DNA of 64,000 nucleotides. Origin: Roseiarcus sp963794655. GTDB taxonomy: Bacteria > Pseudomonadota > Alphaproteobacteria > Rhizobiales > Beijerinckiaceae. The stretch covers positions 558,001 through 622,000 of the forward strand of contig CAWCEV010000003.1 in NCBI GenBank assembly GCA_963794655.1, in the 5' to 3' direction. The notes under the pieces were generated by a model. The model saw nothing but the letters and a program-made list of their open reading frames with translations, ran no database searches and was not told where the DNA came from. How positions within the stretch are numbered: the stretch's first letter is position 1; each line of letters begins with the position of its first letter. A program made the position numbers and the translations under genes. Of the stretch, positions 35,692 to 43,618 are shown piece by piece.

Positions 35692-36057
35692 TCAGCGAAA
35701 TGCCTTGGCTCCGGTCAGGCGGCGCGCGTTGGCGCGCACTTTCCGCCGCGCGGGACCCGCGGCCGCCTCGGCGATGGCGGTCAGTCCCGCCGAGAAATCG
35801 TGGGGCGTGCGCACTCCCCCAAACGCAGCCTTGATGAAGAACGCGCCCCAGGCCGCCTGGGCGGCGAATGCGCCCTCAACCGCCGCGTCGACCTTCTCCT
35901 GAACCATAAGCTGCGCCTCGCGCGCTTTCTCGAATCCCCCGCCGCCGGGCGCGAGCAGGCTTTGGGTTCGAGCGGCGATGGTCAGCGCGGCGTCGACCCC
36001 CGCCTGGGTGTTCGCCTTGGCGATGGCGAGAGACCGCGAAGTGAGACGTCGCGACAC
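35692..36057 (-). CDS. Phasin-like hypothetical protein
   Basis: A helical protein of about 121 aa. It has no signal peptide or membrane segment; the region TQAGVDAALTIAARTQSLL, EKAREAQLMVQEKVDAAVEG and WGAFFIKAAFGG forms amphipathic helices in the manner of phasin-family proteins that coat polyhydroxyalkanoate granules. The family call is tentative. The start is unsure: GTG at 36057 follows GAGGGGG at 9 bp, while an in-frame TTG at 36081 adds eight residues. It directly abuts dedA. Confidence 0.6.
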   Translation of the reverse strand: MSRRLTSRSLAIAKANTQAGVDAALTIAARTQSLLAPGGGGFEKAREAQLMVQEKVDAAVEGAFAAQAAWGAFFIKAAFGGVRTPHDFSAGLTAIAEAAAGPARRKVRANARRLTGAKAFR

Positions 36058-36172
36058 TATGGGAGCCCCCTCATTGCTCAACCCCGCTGTACGAGCACGG
36101 GCCGCGTAACATGGGGGAAGATGGGCGCTGCGGCAAGTCCAGCCCTAAGCAGACCTTTGGACGCCCTCCCCT

Positions 36173-36625
36173 TCAGCTCAGCCGATCGATACGGTACTGA
36201 ATGAAGCCGGAGCGCTCGGCCACCGCCTCGTAGAGCCTGCGCGCGACCGCGTTGGTCTCGTGGGTGTTCCAGAACACCCAGGCCGCTCCGGCGTCTTTCG
36301 CCGCGGCGACGACGGCGCCGATCAGCGCCCGCCCCACGCCGCCCCCTCTTTCAGCTTCGCCGACATAGAGATCCTGCAGATAGCATTGCGGATTGATGAG
36401 CCAGGTGCTGCGTTGAAACAGGTAGTGCGAAAAGCCGATGAGCTCGCCGTCGCGCTCGGCGACAACCGCATGCACCGGCTCGAGCGGATCGAAAATACGC
36501 GCCCAGGTCGCGTTCGCGACCTCGAGGCTCCATTGGGCGCGATAGAAGTCGAGATAGGCCCGCCACGGCGGCGCCCAGCGCTCGCGGTCGCCGCGCCCGA
36601 TCCCGCGCACCCTGAATTCCGGCAA
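36173..36625 (-). CDS. GNAT family N-acetyltransferase
   Basis: Acetyl-CoA-dependent N-acetyltransferase of 150 aa. Motif B/A features are visible: AVVAERDGELIGFSHYLF, CYLQDLYVGEAERGGGVGRALI (the acetyl-CoA pyrophosphate loop, in the usual Q/RxxGxG/A position) and AAWVFWNTHETNAVARRLYEAVAERSGF. The substrate is unknown. I chose a TTG start at 36625 because a perfect AAGGAGG lies 6 bp upstream and it gives the normal GNAT length; an upstream in-frame TTG at 36700 would add 25 residues with no domain support. Confidence 0.83.
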   Translation of the reverse strand: MPEFRVRGIGRGDRERWAPPWRAYLDFYRAQWSLEVANATWARIFDPLEPVHAVVAERDGELIGFSHYLFQRSTWLINPQCYLQDLYVGEAERGGGVGRALIGAVVAAAKDAGAAWVFWNTHETNAVARRLYEAVAERSGFIQYRIDRLS

Positions 36626-36762
36626 AAGCCCCCTCCTTGCTCCCACGCCCCCGAAAGCTCGCGCAAGGCGCAGGATCGAGGGTTCGCGGCGGCTTGACAA
36701 GCGGCCGGGAGCTAGACTGCGTTCCCTGGACTCGACCGAACGCCTCGGACACGGAGCCGCAA

Positions 36763-37143
36763 ATGAACCGCTCGCCCTTCATCCTCGCCGCCCTCGCCGC
36801 GCTCATGGGCGCGGCAGGCGGCGCGCTCGCGGCGGCGGGCGTCCACGCCAACGGCGGCGAGCTCGCGCTCCGAGGCGCCGAGTTCCTGATCCTGCATGCC
36901 TGCGCAGCACTCGCCATCGCCGCCCACGCCCGGATCTCCGCAGCGCCGGCGCGGGCGCTGATCTGGGTCGGTTTCGCCATGGAGGCGGGCGCGTCCTTAT
37001 TCGCGGCCGAGCTTGCGGCGCACGCGTTTACCGGGAGCCGGCTTTTTCCTTTCGCCGCGCCGATCGGCGGCTCGACCTTGATCCTGTCGTGGCTGGCGCT
37101 CGCGATCGTATTCGTCGTGGCTGCGTCGCGACGCGAGCCATGA
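36763..37143 (+). CDS. DUF423 family membrane protein
   Basis: Small inner-membrane protein of 126 aa with four hydrophobic segments: FILAALAALMGAAGGALAAA, FLILHACAALAIAAHA, ALIWVGFAMEAGASLFAAEL and LILSWLALAIVFVVA. The GAFGAHAL-like motif of the family appears here as GALAAAGVHA, and FPFAAPIGGSTLILSW near the end matches the usual APxGG loop. No biochemical function is known for the family. It is the last intact gene before the first IS630 copy. Confidence 0.82.
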   Translation: MNRSPFILAALAALMGAAGGALAAAGVHANGGELALRGAEFLILHACAALAIAAHARISAAPARALIWVGFAMEAGASLFAAELAAHAFTGSRLFPFAAPIGGSTLILSWLALAIVFVVAASRREP

Positions 37144-37231
37144 AGAATTGCTCGCGGCCCGAGCGGCCTCGGATCGCGCAACCGTGAAGGGACGCCAGAA
37201 TCGATGGTCGCATTCCAGCCGCAGGGTTTTG

Positions 37232-38311
37232 CTAGTGGATCGAATTTAACACTTGATGCCCGCGCCTGACGGCGGCGATGATTTTGTCCGGGTCTGCGGT
37301 CCATGTGAAGGGCCTGGACTGCTGATTGTGCTCTTCGAGGAAGCGGTTGATCGCGGCTTGCAGATCGGTGACGGACCGGAAGACGCCTCGCTTGAGCCTG
37401 CGCTTTGTGAGAGTGGCGAAGAAGCCCTCGACCGCGTTGAGCCAGGAAGCGGACGTCGGCGTGAAGTGGAATGTCCATCGCGGATTGCGTTCGAGCCATC
37501 GGCGGACATTGGGATGCTTGTGGGCGGCGTAGTTGTCGATGATGGCGTGGATCGTCTTCCCCGCAGGAACCTGTCTTTCGACGATATTGAGGAAGCGGAT
37601 GAACTCCTGATGGCGATGGCGCTGCATGTTGCGGCCGATCACCGTGCCGTCGAGGACGTTCATCGCGGCGAACAGCGTCGTCGTTCCGTGCCGCTCGTAG
37701 TCGTGTGTCATCGTTCCGGCGCGGCCCTTCTTCAGCGGCAGTCCGGGCTGGGTGCGGTCCAGCGCCTGAATCTGGCTCTTCTCGTCGACCGACAGGACGA
37801 TGGCGTGCGCGGGCGGATCGACATAGAGCCCGACGACGTCGCGCAATTTGTCGACGAAGCGCGGATCGTTGGACAGCTTGAACTGGCGCATCCGGTGCGG
37901 CTGGAGGCCGTGCTTGCGCCAGATACGTTGAACCGAGCTGACGCTGAGCCCCGCCGCCTTCGCCATCAACAAGCCGGTCCAGTGGGTCGTCTCGCCAGGC
38001 GGTTCGCCAAGTGTCAGCGCGACGACGCGCTCGGCGGCCCCGGCGCTCAGCGGTGGGATGCGCGAGGGACGCGTCTTGTCGCGGAGCAACCCGTCGAACC
38101 CCGCCTCGATAAAGCGTTCTTGCCAGCGCCATACGCAGGTCTTGGACTTGCCGGTTCGCCGCATGATCTCGTTCGTGCCGACACCATCGGCCGTAAGCAG
38201 CACGATCTCGGCCCGCCAGACCTGCTTCTGCGGCGCGTTGCGGTCACGAACCAGGGCTTTGAGCCGACAAATATCGGCAGACGAAACCGAAAGGGATTTT
38301 CCTGCGCGCAT
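37232..38311 (-). CDS. IS630 family transposase, copy 1
   Basis: A 359-aa DDE transposase (ATG at 38311; an in-frame TTG at 38362 would add 17 residues). The N-terminal helix-turn-helix region runs through LLTADGVGTNEIMRRTGKSK and CVWRWQERFIEAGFDGLL. The catalytic core has D in VLSVDEKSQIQALDR, D in HAIIDNYAAHKHPNVRRW and E in SASWLNAVEGFFATLTKRR, the D-D34-E spacing of the IS630/Tc1/mariner group. The last residues are QVLNSIH, with N where copy 2 has D. The TAG stop codon is not wholly inside the element: T and A come from the TA target duplication and G from flanking DNA. Confidence 0.93.
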   Translation of the reverse strand: MRAGKSLSVSSADICRLKALVRDRNAPQKQVWRAEIVLLTADGVGTNEIMRRTGKSKTCVWRWQERFIEAGFDGLLRDKTRPSRIPPLSAGAAERVVALTLGEPPGETTHWTGLLMAKAAGLSVSSVQRIWRKHGLQPHRMRQFKLSNDPRFVDKLRDVVGLYVDPPAHAIVLSVDEKSQIQALDRTQPGLPLKKGRAGTMTHDYERHGTTTLFAAMNVLDGTVIGRNMQRHRHQEFIRFLNIVERQVPAGKTIHAIIDNYAAHKHPNVRRWLERNPRWTFHFTPTSASWLNAVEGFFATLTKRRLKRGVFRSVTDLQAAINRFLEEHNQQSRPFTWTADPDKIIAAVRRGHQVLNSIH

Positions 38312-38382
38312 CACGCAGACTCGCACGCCGAAATCCCAGAGGGAATCCCATCCGGGATTCAACTGTCAGGTTCGATCCACTA
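37233..38382 (-). mobile_element. IS630-family insertion sequence, copy 1
   Basis: An 1146-bp element (37235-38380) flanked by TA on both sides. The ends start GTGGATCGAA and form imperfect inverted repeats of about 22 bp with four mismatches in this copy. One full-length transposase is encoded on the minus strand. Both junctions read CTAG, consistent with TA duplication at a CTAG target as known for IS630. It lies in the intergenic space between the DUF423 gene and a small secreted-protein gene. A second copy at 60587-61736 is in the opposite orientation; comparison of all frames shows only two base differences (at 37246 and 38318). Confidence 0.93.
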
Positions 38383-38417
38383 GTAGGCCTCCGCGACACG
38401 AGCTGCAGGAGGATCGA

Positions 38418-38879
38418 ATGCAGGCCATCGACCGCAAGCACAATCACACGTTTCCGGGCAGCGCATTATTGGCCGGAGCGGCCTTTCTCGCCGCCCTCGC
38501 CTTCGCCGCGCCGGCCTACGCGGCCTGCGGCGGCGCCGGGGCTTCCACCGGAAGTCATCCGGCCTCCGCTGGAACCGGAGGAGTCCACACCGGCGCGAGC
38601 GCCTCGGCCGGCTCTGCTGGCGGCGGCTCCGGCTCATGCGGCGTGACTTCGGCCACGAGCGCCCTGGGCGCCGGCGCGCTCGCGCCTTCGCTGGCCGGCG
38701 TACATACGGGCGTCTTTGCCGCCAACGGAAAGCGCACTACGAATGGCACAACCACCGCCACGAAGACCGCGAGCGCCACGAACACCAAGAATGTCTCCCA
38801 CACGGCGAGCGCGGTGAGAACCGCAAGCATCGGGGGCGCAGCCGGGCACGCCCGTTTTACCCGTCCGGGCAGACGCTAG
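38418..38879 (+). CDS. Low-complexity secreted protein of unknown function
   Basis: A 153-aa protein with a signal peptide (about residues 1-36, hydrophobic core ALLAGAAFLAALAFAAPAYA) and a mature region dominated by Ala, Gly, Ser and Thr. A GVHTG pentapeptide occurs twice, and the C-terminal half is a Thr/Lys/Ala run (TTTATKTASATNTKNVSH). Two Cys residues are present in the mature N-terminal part. A strong ribosome binding site (CAGGAGGATCGA) precedes ATG at 38418. The IS630 copy ends only 35 bp upstream, so the native promoter has probably been displaced. No family recognised. Confidence 0.6.
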   Translation: MQAIDRKHNHTFPGSALLAGAAFLAALAFAAPAYAACGGAGASTGSHPASAGTGGVHTGASASAGSAGGGSGSCGVTSATSALGAGALAPSLAGVHTGVFAANGKRTTNGTTTATKTASATNTKNVSHTASAVRTASIGGAAGHARFTRPGRR

Positions 38880-38886
38880 CTCGCGG

Positions 38887-40596
38887 CTAGTCGCGCACGA
38901 ACGCGAATTTGTCGACGTCGACGAGGCCCATGTCGGTGATCTTGAGATGCGGGATCACCGGCAGGGGTAGAAACGCGACTTGCAGGAACGGCTCGGCCAG
39001 CGTCACGCCGAGCCCCTTGGCCGCCGCCCGCAGCGGAATGAGCGCCTGGTGAACCTCCTCGAAGCTCTTGAGACTCATCAGGCCCGCCACCGGGAGCGGC
39101 AGTTCGGCGATCACTTTGCCGTCGCACGCGACCGCGAATCCGCCCTCGATTTCCCGCAGCCGATTCACCGCCGCCGCCATGTCAGCCTCGTCCACACCAA
39201 CGACGCACAGATTATGGCTGTCGTGGCCGACCGATGACGCGATCGCGCCGCGCTTCATGCCGAAACCTTTGACGAAGGCTGTCGCGATGTTGTCGTTGAC
39301 GCCGTGGCGCGCCACGACCGAGACCTTGACGACGTCCTGGCCCAGGTCGACGCCGCGCCCGCCATTCTTGAACGGCAGCGTCACCGGCACGCGGTCGGTG
39401 ATGATCTGGCCGGGAATGACGCCGATCGCCTGCGTCGACGGCCCCTGCCCCCTTGCGACGAAATCCCCCGGCGCCACCCGCCGGGCTTTCACGCTGCCCC
39501 GCCCGACGGCGGCTAGCGGCAAGCGCTCCGCGAACAGCGCATCATCCACGACGCGCCCGCCCGCCATCACCATCGAGACGGCGCAATGTTCGAGATCGTC
39601 GATGACGGCGAGATCGGCTCGCCAGCCCGGCGCGACGAGGCCCCGGTCGCGCAGGCCGAAAATGCGGGCGGCGGAAATCGACGCCGCGCGATAGGCGGCG
39701 AGAGGCGGCGCACCAAGCTTGATCGCGGTGCGGATGATGAAGTCGAGGTGACCCTCCTCCGCGATGTCGAGCGGATTACGGTCGTCGGTGCAGAAGGCGA
39801 TGAACGGCGAGTTGCGCTCGGTGATGATCGGGCTCAATGCATGCAGGTCCTTGCACACGGAGCCTTCGCGGATCAGGAGTTGCATGCCCTTGGCGAGCTT
39901 CTCCTTTGCTTCGGGAAGGTTGGTGACCTCGTGATCGGTGCGCACGCCCGCGGCGAGATAGCCGTTGAGCGCCAAGCCGCTCAAAAGCGGGCTGTGACCG
40001 TCGATCGGCCGGGTCTGGAACGCCGCGAGCTTGGCGAGGCACGACGGGTCGCGCGCCAAAAGGCCGGGAAAGTTCATGAATTCGGCCAGTCCCAGCACCT
40101 TGGGATGATCGGCGAGGACCAGGAGATCGCCGGCCTCGAGCCGCGCCCCCGAGGTTTCGAGCGCCGTCGCCGGAACGCAGCTCGAGAGCTGCACGCGCAG
40201 GTCCATGACCGTCAGCATCGCGGCGTCGAGGAAATAGCGTAAGCCCGCCTGCCCGAGCACGTTGGCGATCTCGTGCGGATCGCAGATCGACGTCGTCACA
40301 CCGCGGGCGAGCACGCAGCGGTCGAATTCGAGCGGGGTCAGAAGCGAGCTCTCGACGTGACAGTGGGTGTCGATGAACCCAGGAACCACGACTTTTCCAG
40401 CCACGTCGATCTCGCGCCGCCCGCGGTAGTCGCCGAGCGTCCCGACGATCCTGTCGGCGGAGATCGCTACGTCGCTCCTGACCAGCTCCCCGCTGACCAG
40501 GTCGAAAATCCGCCCGCCCTTAAGCAACACGTCCGCTGGCTCAAGCCCCTGCCCCTGCCCGATGGCGCGCGAGAGATACGCGATGGCGTCGCTCAT
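38887..40596 (-). CDS. ade: Adenine deaminase
   Basis: Amidohydrolase-superfamily adenine deaminase of 569 aa, converting adenine to hypoxanthine in purine salvage. The metal site begins with DTHCHVESSLLTP (HxH), followed by DPHEIANVLG, the LAEFMNFPG segment with the bridging carboxylate, and IDGHSPLLSG. The FCTDDRNPLDIAEEGHLD block carries the catalytic Asp. The C-terminal domain SVGHDSHNLCVVGVDEADM is characteristic of Ade rather than of dihydroorotase or urease alpha. It is convergent with the secreted-protein gene (7 bp between stops). Confidence 0.94.
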   Translation of the reverse strand: MSDAIAYLSRAIGQGQGLEPADVLLKGGRIFDLVSGELVRSDVAISADRIVGTLGDYRGRREIDVAGKVVVPGFIDTHCHVESSLLTPLEFDRCVLARGVTTSICDPHEIANVLGQAGLRYFLDAAMLTVMDLRVQLSSCVPATALETSGARLEAGDLLVLADHPKVLGLAEFMNFPGLLARDPSCLAKLAAFQTRPIDGHSPLLSGLALNGYLAAGVRTDHEVTNLPEAKEKLAKGMQLLIREGSVCKDLHALSPIITERNSPFIAFCTDDRNPLDIAEEGHLDFIIRTAIKLGAPPLAAYRAASISAARIFGLRDRGLVAPGWRADLAVIDDLEHCAVSMVMAGGRVVDDALFAERLPLAAVGRGSVKARRVAPGDFVARGQGPSTQAIGVIPGQIITDRVPVTLPFKNGGRGVDLGQDVVKVSVVARHGVNDNIATAFVKGFGMKRGAIASSVGHDSHNLCVVGVDEADMAAAVNRLREIEGGFAVACDGKVIAELPLPVAGLMSLKSFEEVHQALIPLRAAAKGLGVTLAEPFLQVAFLPLPVIPHLKITDMGLVDVDKFAFVRD

Positions 40597-40754
40597 GAAG
40601 GGGCCTCGGCTGTCCGCGATGAAGGGTCAGCGCATTGTTTCAGGCTTGCGCCGGGGGCTCAAGCCATGCGCCATAAGGTCAAACCCGGTCGCGCGCTCTC
40701 GTCGCCCGCTGTGTGGGGGCTCGAACTTGCGCGGCGCGGTTTGAAGCCATGCGC

Positions 40755-42149
40755 TCAGGGCTTGGCGCGTGAGAGGGCCGCCGCGCGTCCCGCGGCGGCA
40801 TAGAGGTTCAGCCGGGAATAGACGCCGAAGGCCGAACCGTTGTCGAGGAAGCCGCCGCCGGGTCCTTCCGTCTCGGTAAGAATGCGGTTCGCCTCCTCGA
40901 GGCTGAGTTTCGGGAAAGCCGCCGTCAAGAGGTTCCCGGCTTCGGGCGCCAACGCGCCGACATCTTCCAGTTTGTCCACCGTCTCCGGATACGCAACCGC
41001 GAGCCCATAGGTCTGCGTCGTTGCGTAAAAGGCCTCGTTCATCGCGGGCGCGTTGAAGCGTCCCGTGTCCTGAGTTGCGCAAACCGCAACCGTATCGCCG
41101 CAGGCTGCCTCGAGCGCCTTGGTCAGGTCAGCTCGCGCCGTCACGACCGCGGCGCGGAAGTCTTCGATGGTCGCCGGAACCAGAGGCGACGACATTGCCG
41201 TTGCCCTGGCGAAGTCCTTGAGCGGCCGACCTACGTAGGCAGGGTCGTTCGCAAGCAGGTGGGCGAGGTCGTAGGTCGCGACGGTTCGCCCGCCCAGCAC
41301 GTCCATCGCGTAATGCGCCCCCAAGATGATGCGGTCATTGCCATATTCGGCAGCGCGCGCGACCATCTCCTGATACCGGTCGGGCACGAGCACCGCGAGC
41401 AGAAGCGAGCCCATGTAGCCGTAGGTCGTGTGCCCGCTTGGGAAGGACGGGCTGTCAGTCAAGTTCATGACCGGACCGCGGTTGTACACAACATTGTCGG
41501 CCGGAACATTGAAGTAGTCCGGCCCTACGATCGGCAGGACCGTGGGCTCGGTCTGGAACGGGCGGGAGTTGCCATAAAGGTCGGCGCCGGGCGATCCCGC
41601 GGGCCGGGCATACGCGCGGCCAAAAGGATCGGGCGCGCCGTCGATGTCCTTGAAGATCGCCATGGCCTCGTCGGAAACCGGTTTCTTGCCGTTCGTCGTT
41701 CCGTTGGCGAAGAAATATTTGCCAGAGTTGGAGTCCGAGCCGCTTGTCGAGTTGGCGTAGGCGATCAGATCCGAGACGGATTTGGCGATGTTGGTGAAGC
41801 GCTCCCGGTCGAGGTAGTGCGCGCGGGCCCCGTATGCCGCCCCCAAGGTCGTCCCGAGGCCGTCCGCCAGCTGAACCAGATTGCCGTCGGTGATGAAGGC
41901 GTCGCGCAACGCCTGCTGTTGCTGCTCCGTAAAAGGCATGAGCGTGGGTTGGCGGATGGCGCCCGTCTGGATTCCGCCGGTGACGGTGAAGTTGGAGCCC
42001 AGCGCTGCGTTTCCGTCTATGGTCTTGGAGAGAGCGGAGACGGGGGCCAGACCCTTGAGGGCGGCCATGTTGGTCACGCTCTGCGCGTCGGCCGCGGCAA
42101 TGCTGATCGCTAAGACGACAAGGCCTAGTCCGCATCCTGCCCTGGTCAT
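40755..42149 (-). CDS. PAP2 superfamily acid phosphatase (secreted)
   Basis: A 464-aa exported phosphatase. Residues 1 to about 23 are a signal peptide (MTRAGCGLGLVVLAISIAAA). The vanadium haloperoxidase/PAP2 signatures are SPSFPSGHTTYGYMGSLLL and EYGNDRIILGAHYAMDVLGG, giving the PSGH and SRxxxxxHxxxD-type motifs. An N-terminal all-alpha region and a roughly 130-residue C-terminal extension (ending in a GPGGGFLDNGSAFGVYSRL motif) make it longer than class A acid phosphatases. A strong GAGGAGCGCCGGC ribosome binding site precedes ATG at 42149. It is divergent from pyridoxal kinase. Confidence 0.85.
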   Translation of the reverse strand: MTRAGCGLGLVVLAISIAAADAQSVTNMAALKGLAPVSALSKTIDGNAALGSNFTVTGGIQTGAIRQPTLMPFTEQQQQALRDAFITDGNLVQLADGLGTTLGAAYGARAHYLDRERFTNIAKSVSDLIAYANSTSGSDSNSGKYFFANGTTNGKKPVSDEAMAIFKDIDGAPDPFGRAYARPAGSPGADLYGNSRPFQTEPTVLPIVGPDYFNVPADNVVYNRGPVMNLTDSPSFPSGHTTYGYMGSLLLAVLVPDRYQEMVARAAEYGNDRIILGAHYAMDVLGGRTVATYDLAHLLANDPAYVGRPLKDFARATAMSSPLVPATIEDFRAAVVTARADLTKALEAACGDTVAVCATQDTGRFNAPAMNEAFYATTQTYGLAVAYPETVDKLEDVGALAPEAGNLLTAAFPKLSLEEANRILTETEGPGGGFLDNGSAFGVYSRLNLYAAAGRAAALSRAKP

Positions 42150-42269
42150 GCCGGCGCTCCTCGTGATTTCGCGTCTCAACGGGTTGTCGGCCCAGTTTTG
42201 CATCGCCAAGACCGTCCAGCAAGGCGGCTTCACTTTGACGCCGCCCGCCGAATCGGCGTCTCGTCGGCC

Positions 42270-43124
42270 ATGCTCGCGCCGATCCTCTCTATCCAGTCGC
42301 ATGTCGTCCTCGGCCATGTCGGCAATTCGGCGGCCGTCTTTGCGCTGCAGCGGCTCGGACGCGAAGTCTGGCCGATCATGACGGTGCAGTTCTCGAGCCA
42401 CACCGGCTACGCCGGCTGGCGTGGCCGCGCCTTCGACGCCGGCATGATCGACGAATGCGTCGCGGGACTGAAGTCGATCGGCGCCCTCTCGCGCTGCGCT
42501 GGGCTGCTGACCGGCTATCTCGGCAAGGCGGAGGTCGGCGAGGCGGCGCTGCGCGCGCTCGAGAACATCCGCGCCGCCAACAGCGAGGCGGCTTACGCCT
42601 GCGACCCGGTGATCGGCCGCGCCGGACGCGGCTCCTACGTCGCCGAGGGGGTGGCGGAACTCTTCCGCGACCGCGCGCTGCCGCTGGCGACGATCGCGAC
42701 CCCCAACGCCTTCGAGCTCGAATGGCTGACCGGCGAACGGCTCCGCGACCTGCAGACGGCGCGCGGGGCGATCGCGGCGCTACGCCGGCGCGGGCCGCGG
42801 GTTGTCGTGGCGAAATCGCTCCTGCTCGAAGACACGCCGGCGGACGCGCTCGACATGCTGGCGGGGGACGAATCCGGCTTCTGGCGCTTGCGCACGCCAA
42901 AGCTGCCGATCGCTGTCAACGGCGCCGGCGACCTGTTCTCGGCGCTGTTCTTCCATCACTGGCTTGGCCGCCGCGCGACGGGCGAGGCGCTCTCGCTTGC
43001 GGCCTCGTCCGTTCACGCCATCGTGAAAGCAACCGAGACGGCCGGCTCGCGCGAACTCGTACTTCTCGCCGCTCAGGACGAACTCGTCCGGCCCTCTCGG
43101 CTCTTTGCCGCCGAGGCAGTGTGA
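42270..43124 (+). CDS. pdxY: Pyridoxal kinase
   Basis: Ribokinase-fold kinase of 284 aa of the PdxK/PdxY group, phosphorylating pyridoxal in vitamin B6 salvage. The N-terminus IQSHVVLGHVGNSAAVFALQ with VQFSSHTGYAGWRG is the family signature for substrate binding. CDPVIGRAGRGSYVAEGV matches the usual DPVMGD region, TPNAFELEWLTG follows, and the catalytic anion-hole motif is seen in VNGAGDLFSALFFHH, where the Asp is the general base. The choice of PdxY over PdxK is by overall pattern only. Starts at ATG 42270. Confidence 0.92.
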   Translation: MLAPILSIQSHVVLGHVGNSAAVFALQRLGREVWPIMTVQFSSHTGYAGWRGRAFDAGMIDECVAGLKSIGALSRCAGLLTGYLGKAEVGEAALRALENIRAANSEAAYACDPVIGRAGRGSYVAEGVAELFRDRALPLATIATPNAFELEWLTGERLRDLQTARGAIAALRRRGPRVVVAKSLLLEDTPADALDMLAGDESGFWRLRTPKLPIAVNGAGDLFSALFFHHWLGRRATGEALSLAASSVHAIVKATETAGSRELVLLAAQDELVRPSRLFAAEAV

Positions 43125-43152
43125 CGCTCATTTACTTTTTTCGCACATCGGC

Positions 43153-43181
43153 GCATGACTACAGGGATTCTGGCGTATAAT
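43153..43181 (+). promoter_or_regulatory. Candidate sigma70-type promoter for the small secreted protein
   Basis: A perfect TATAAT (43176-43181) lies about 24 bp upstream of the ATG at 43205. No good -35 exists at 17 bp; ATGACT (43155-43160) is the nearest match, at 15 bp. The downstream AAGGGGAGC is a good ribosome binding site. The -10 box is strong but the -35 is weak. Confidence 0.4.
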
Positions 43182-43204
43182 CTGTCGCGCCAAGGGGAGC
43201 GCTT

Positions 43205-43567
43205 ATGACATATTCGATCAGATTGCTCGGGGCCGTCGCGGCTGGAATTTTCCTTGTGTCTTCAGCCCAGGCGCAGACGGTTCATCATCGCGCCAAGCAT
43301 CCGGCGCCGGAAGGACATCAGATCGTCGTTCATGAGCGCGCGGTTGAACCCTGGCTGACCTTGGGAACGTGGGCGCCCGTCGGTTCGCGCAACGGCTATG
43401 TCAGCGACACCTTCAGGCCACCCCAGCGCGACTCGGTCGAGAGGACATTCGTCGGCGTGCGCGGAACCGACCGCCTGCCGAACCCGGTTACCTTGCCGGA
43501 ATCAAATCGGCCATTAATTGTCGTCTCCCAGCCCGGCGTCGAGGGGCCTCTTTTTTCCTGGTATTGA
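43205..43567 (+). CDS. Small secreted protein of unknown function
   Basis: A 120-aa protein with a signal peptide (MTYSIRLLGAVAAGIFLVSS, cleavage after AQA). The mature part is basic and His-rich at first (VHHRAKHPAPEGHQIVVHER), then contains WLTLGTWAPVGSRNGYVSDTF. No Cys pairs or membrane segments follow. The pattern is of a small periplasmic protein seen in Rhizobiales without known function. AAGGGGAGCGCTT precedes the ATG. It lies 80 bp after pdxY and 51 bp before a phzF-like gene. Confidence 0.7.
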   Translation: MTYSIRLLGAVAAGIFLVSSAQAQTVHHRAKHPAPEGHQIVVHERAVEPWLTLGTWAPVGSRNGYVSDTFRPPQRDSVERTFVGVRGTDRLPNPVTLPESNRPLIVVSQPGVEGPLFSWY

Positions 43568-43618
43568 CGGGGCGCGCCGGCGCGTTCGAGGAGCGCCAGG
43601 GCCGCGGGACTTCCTTTG

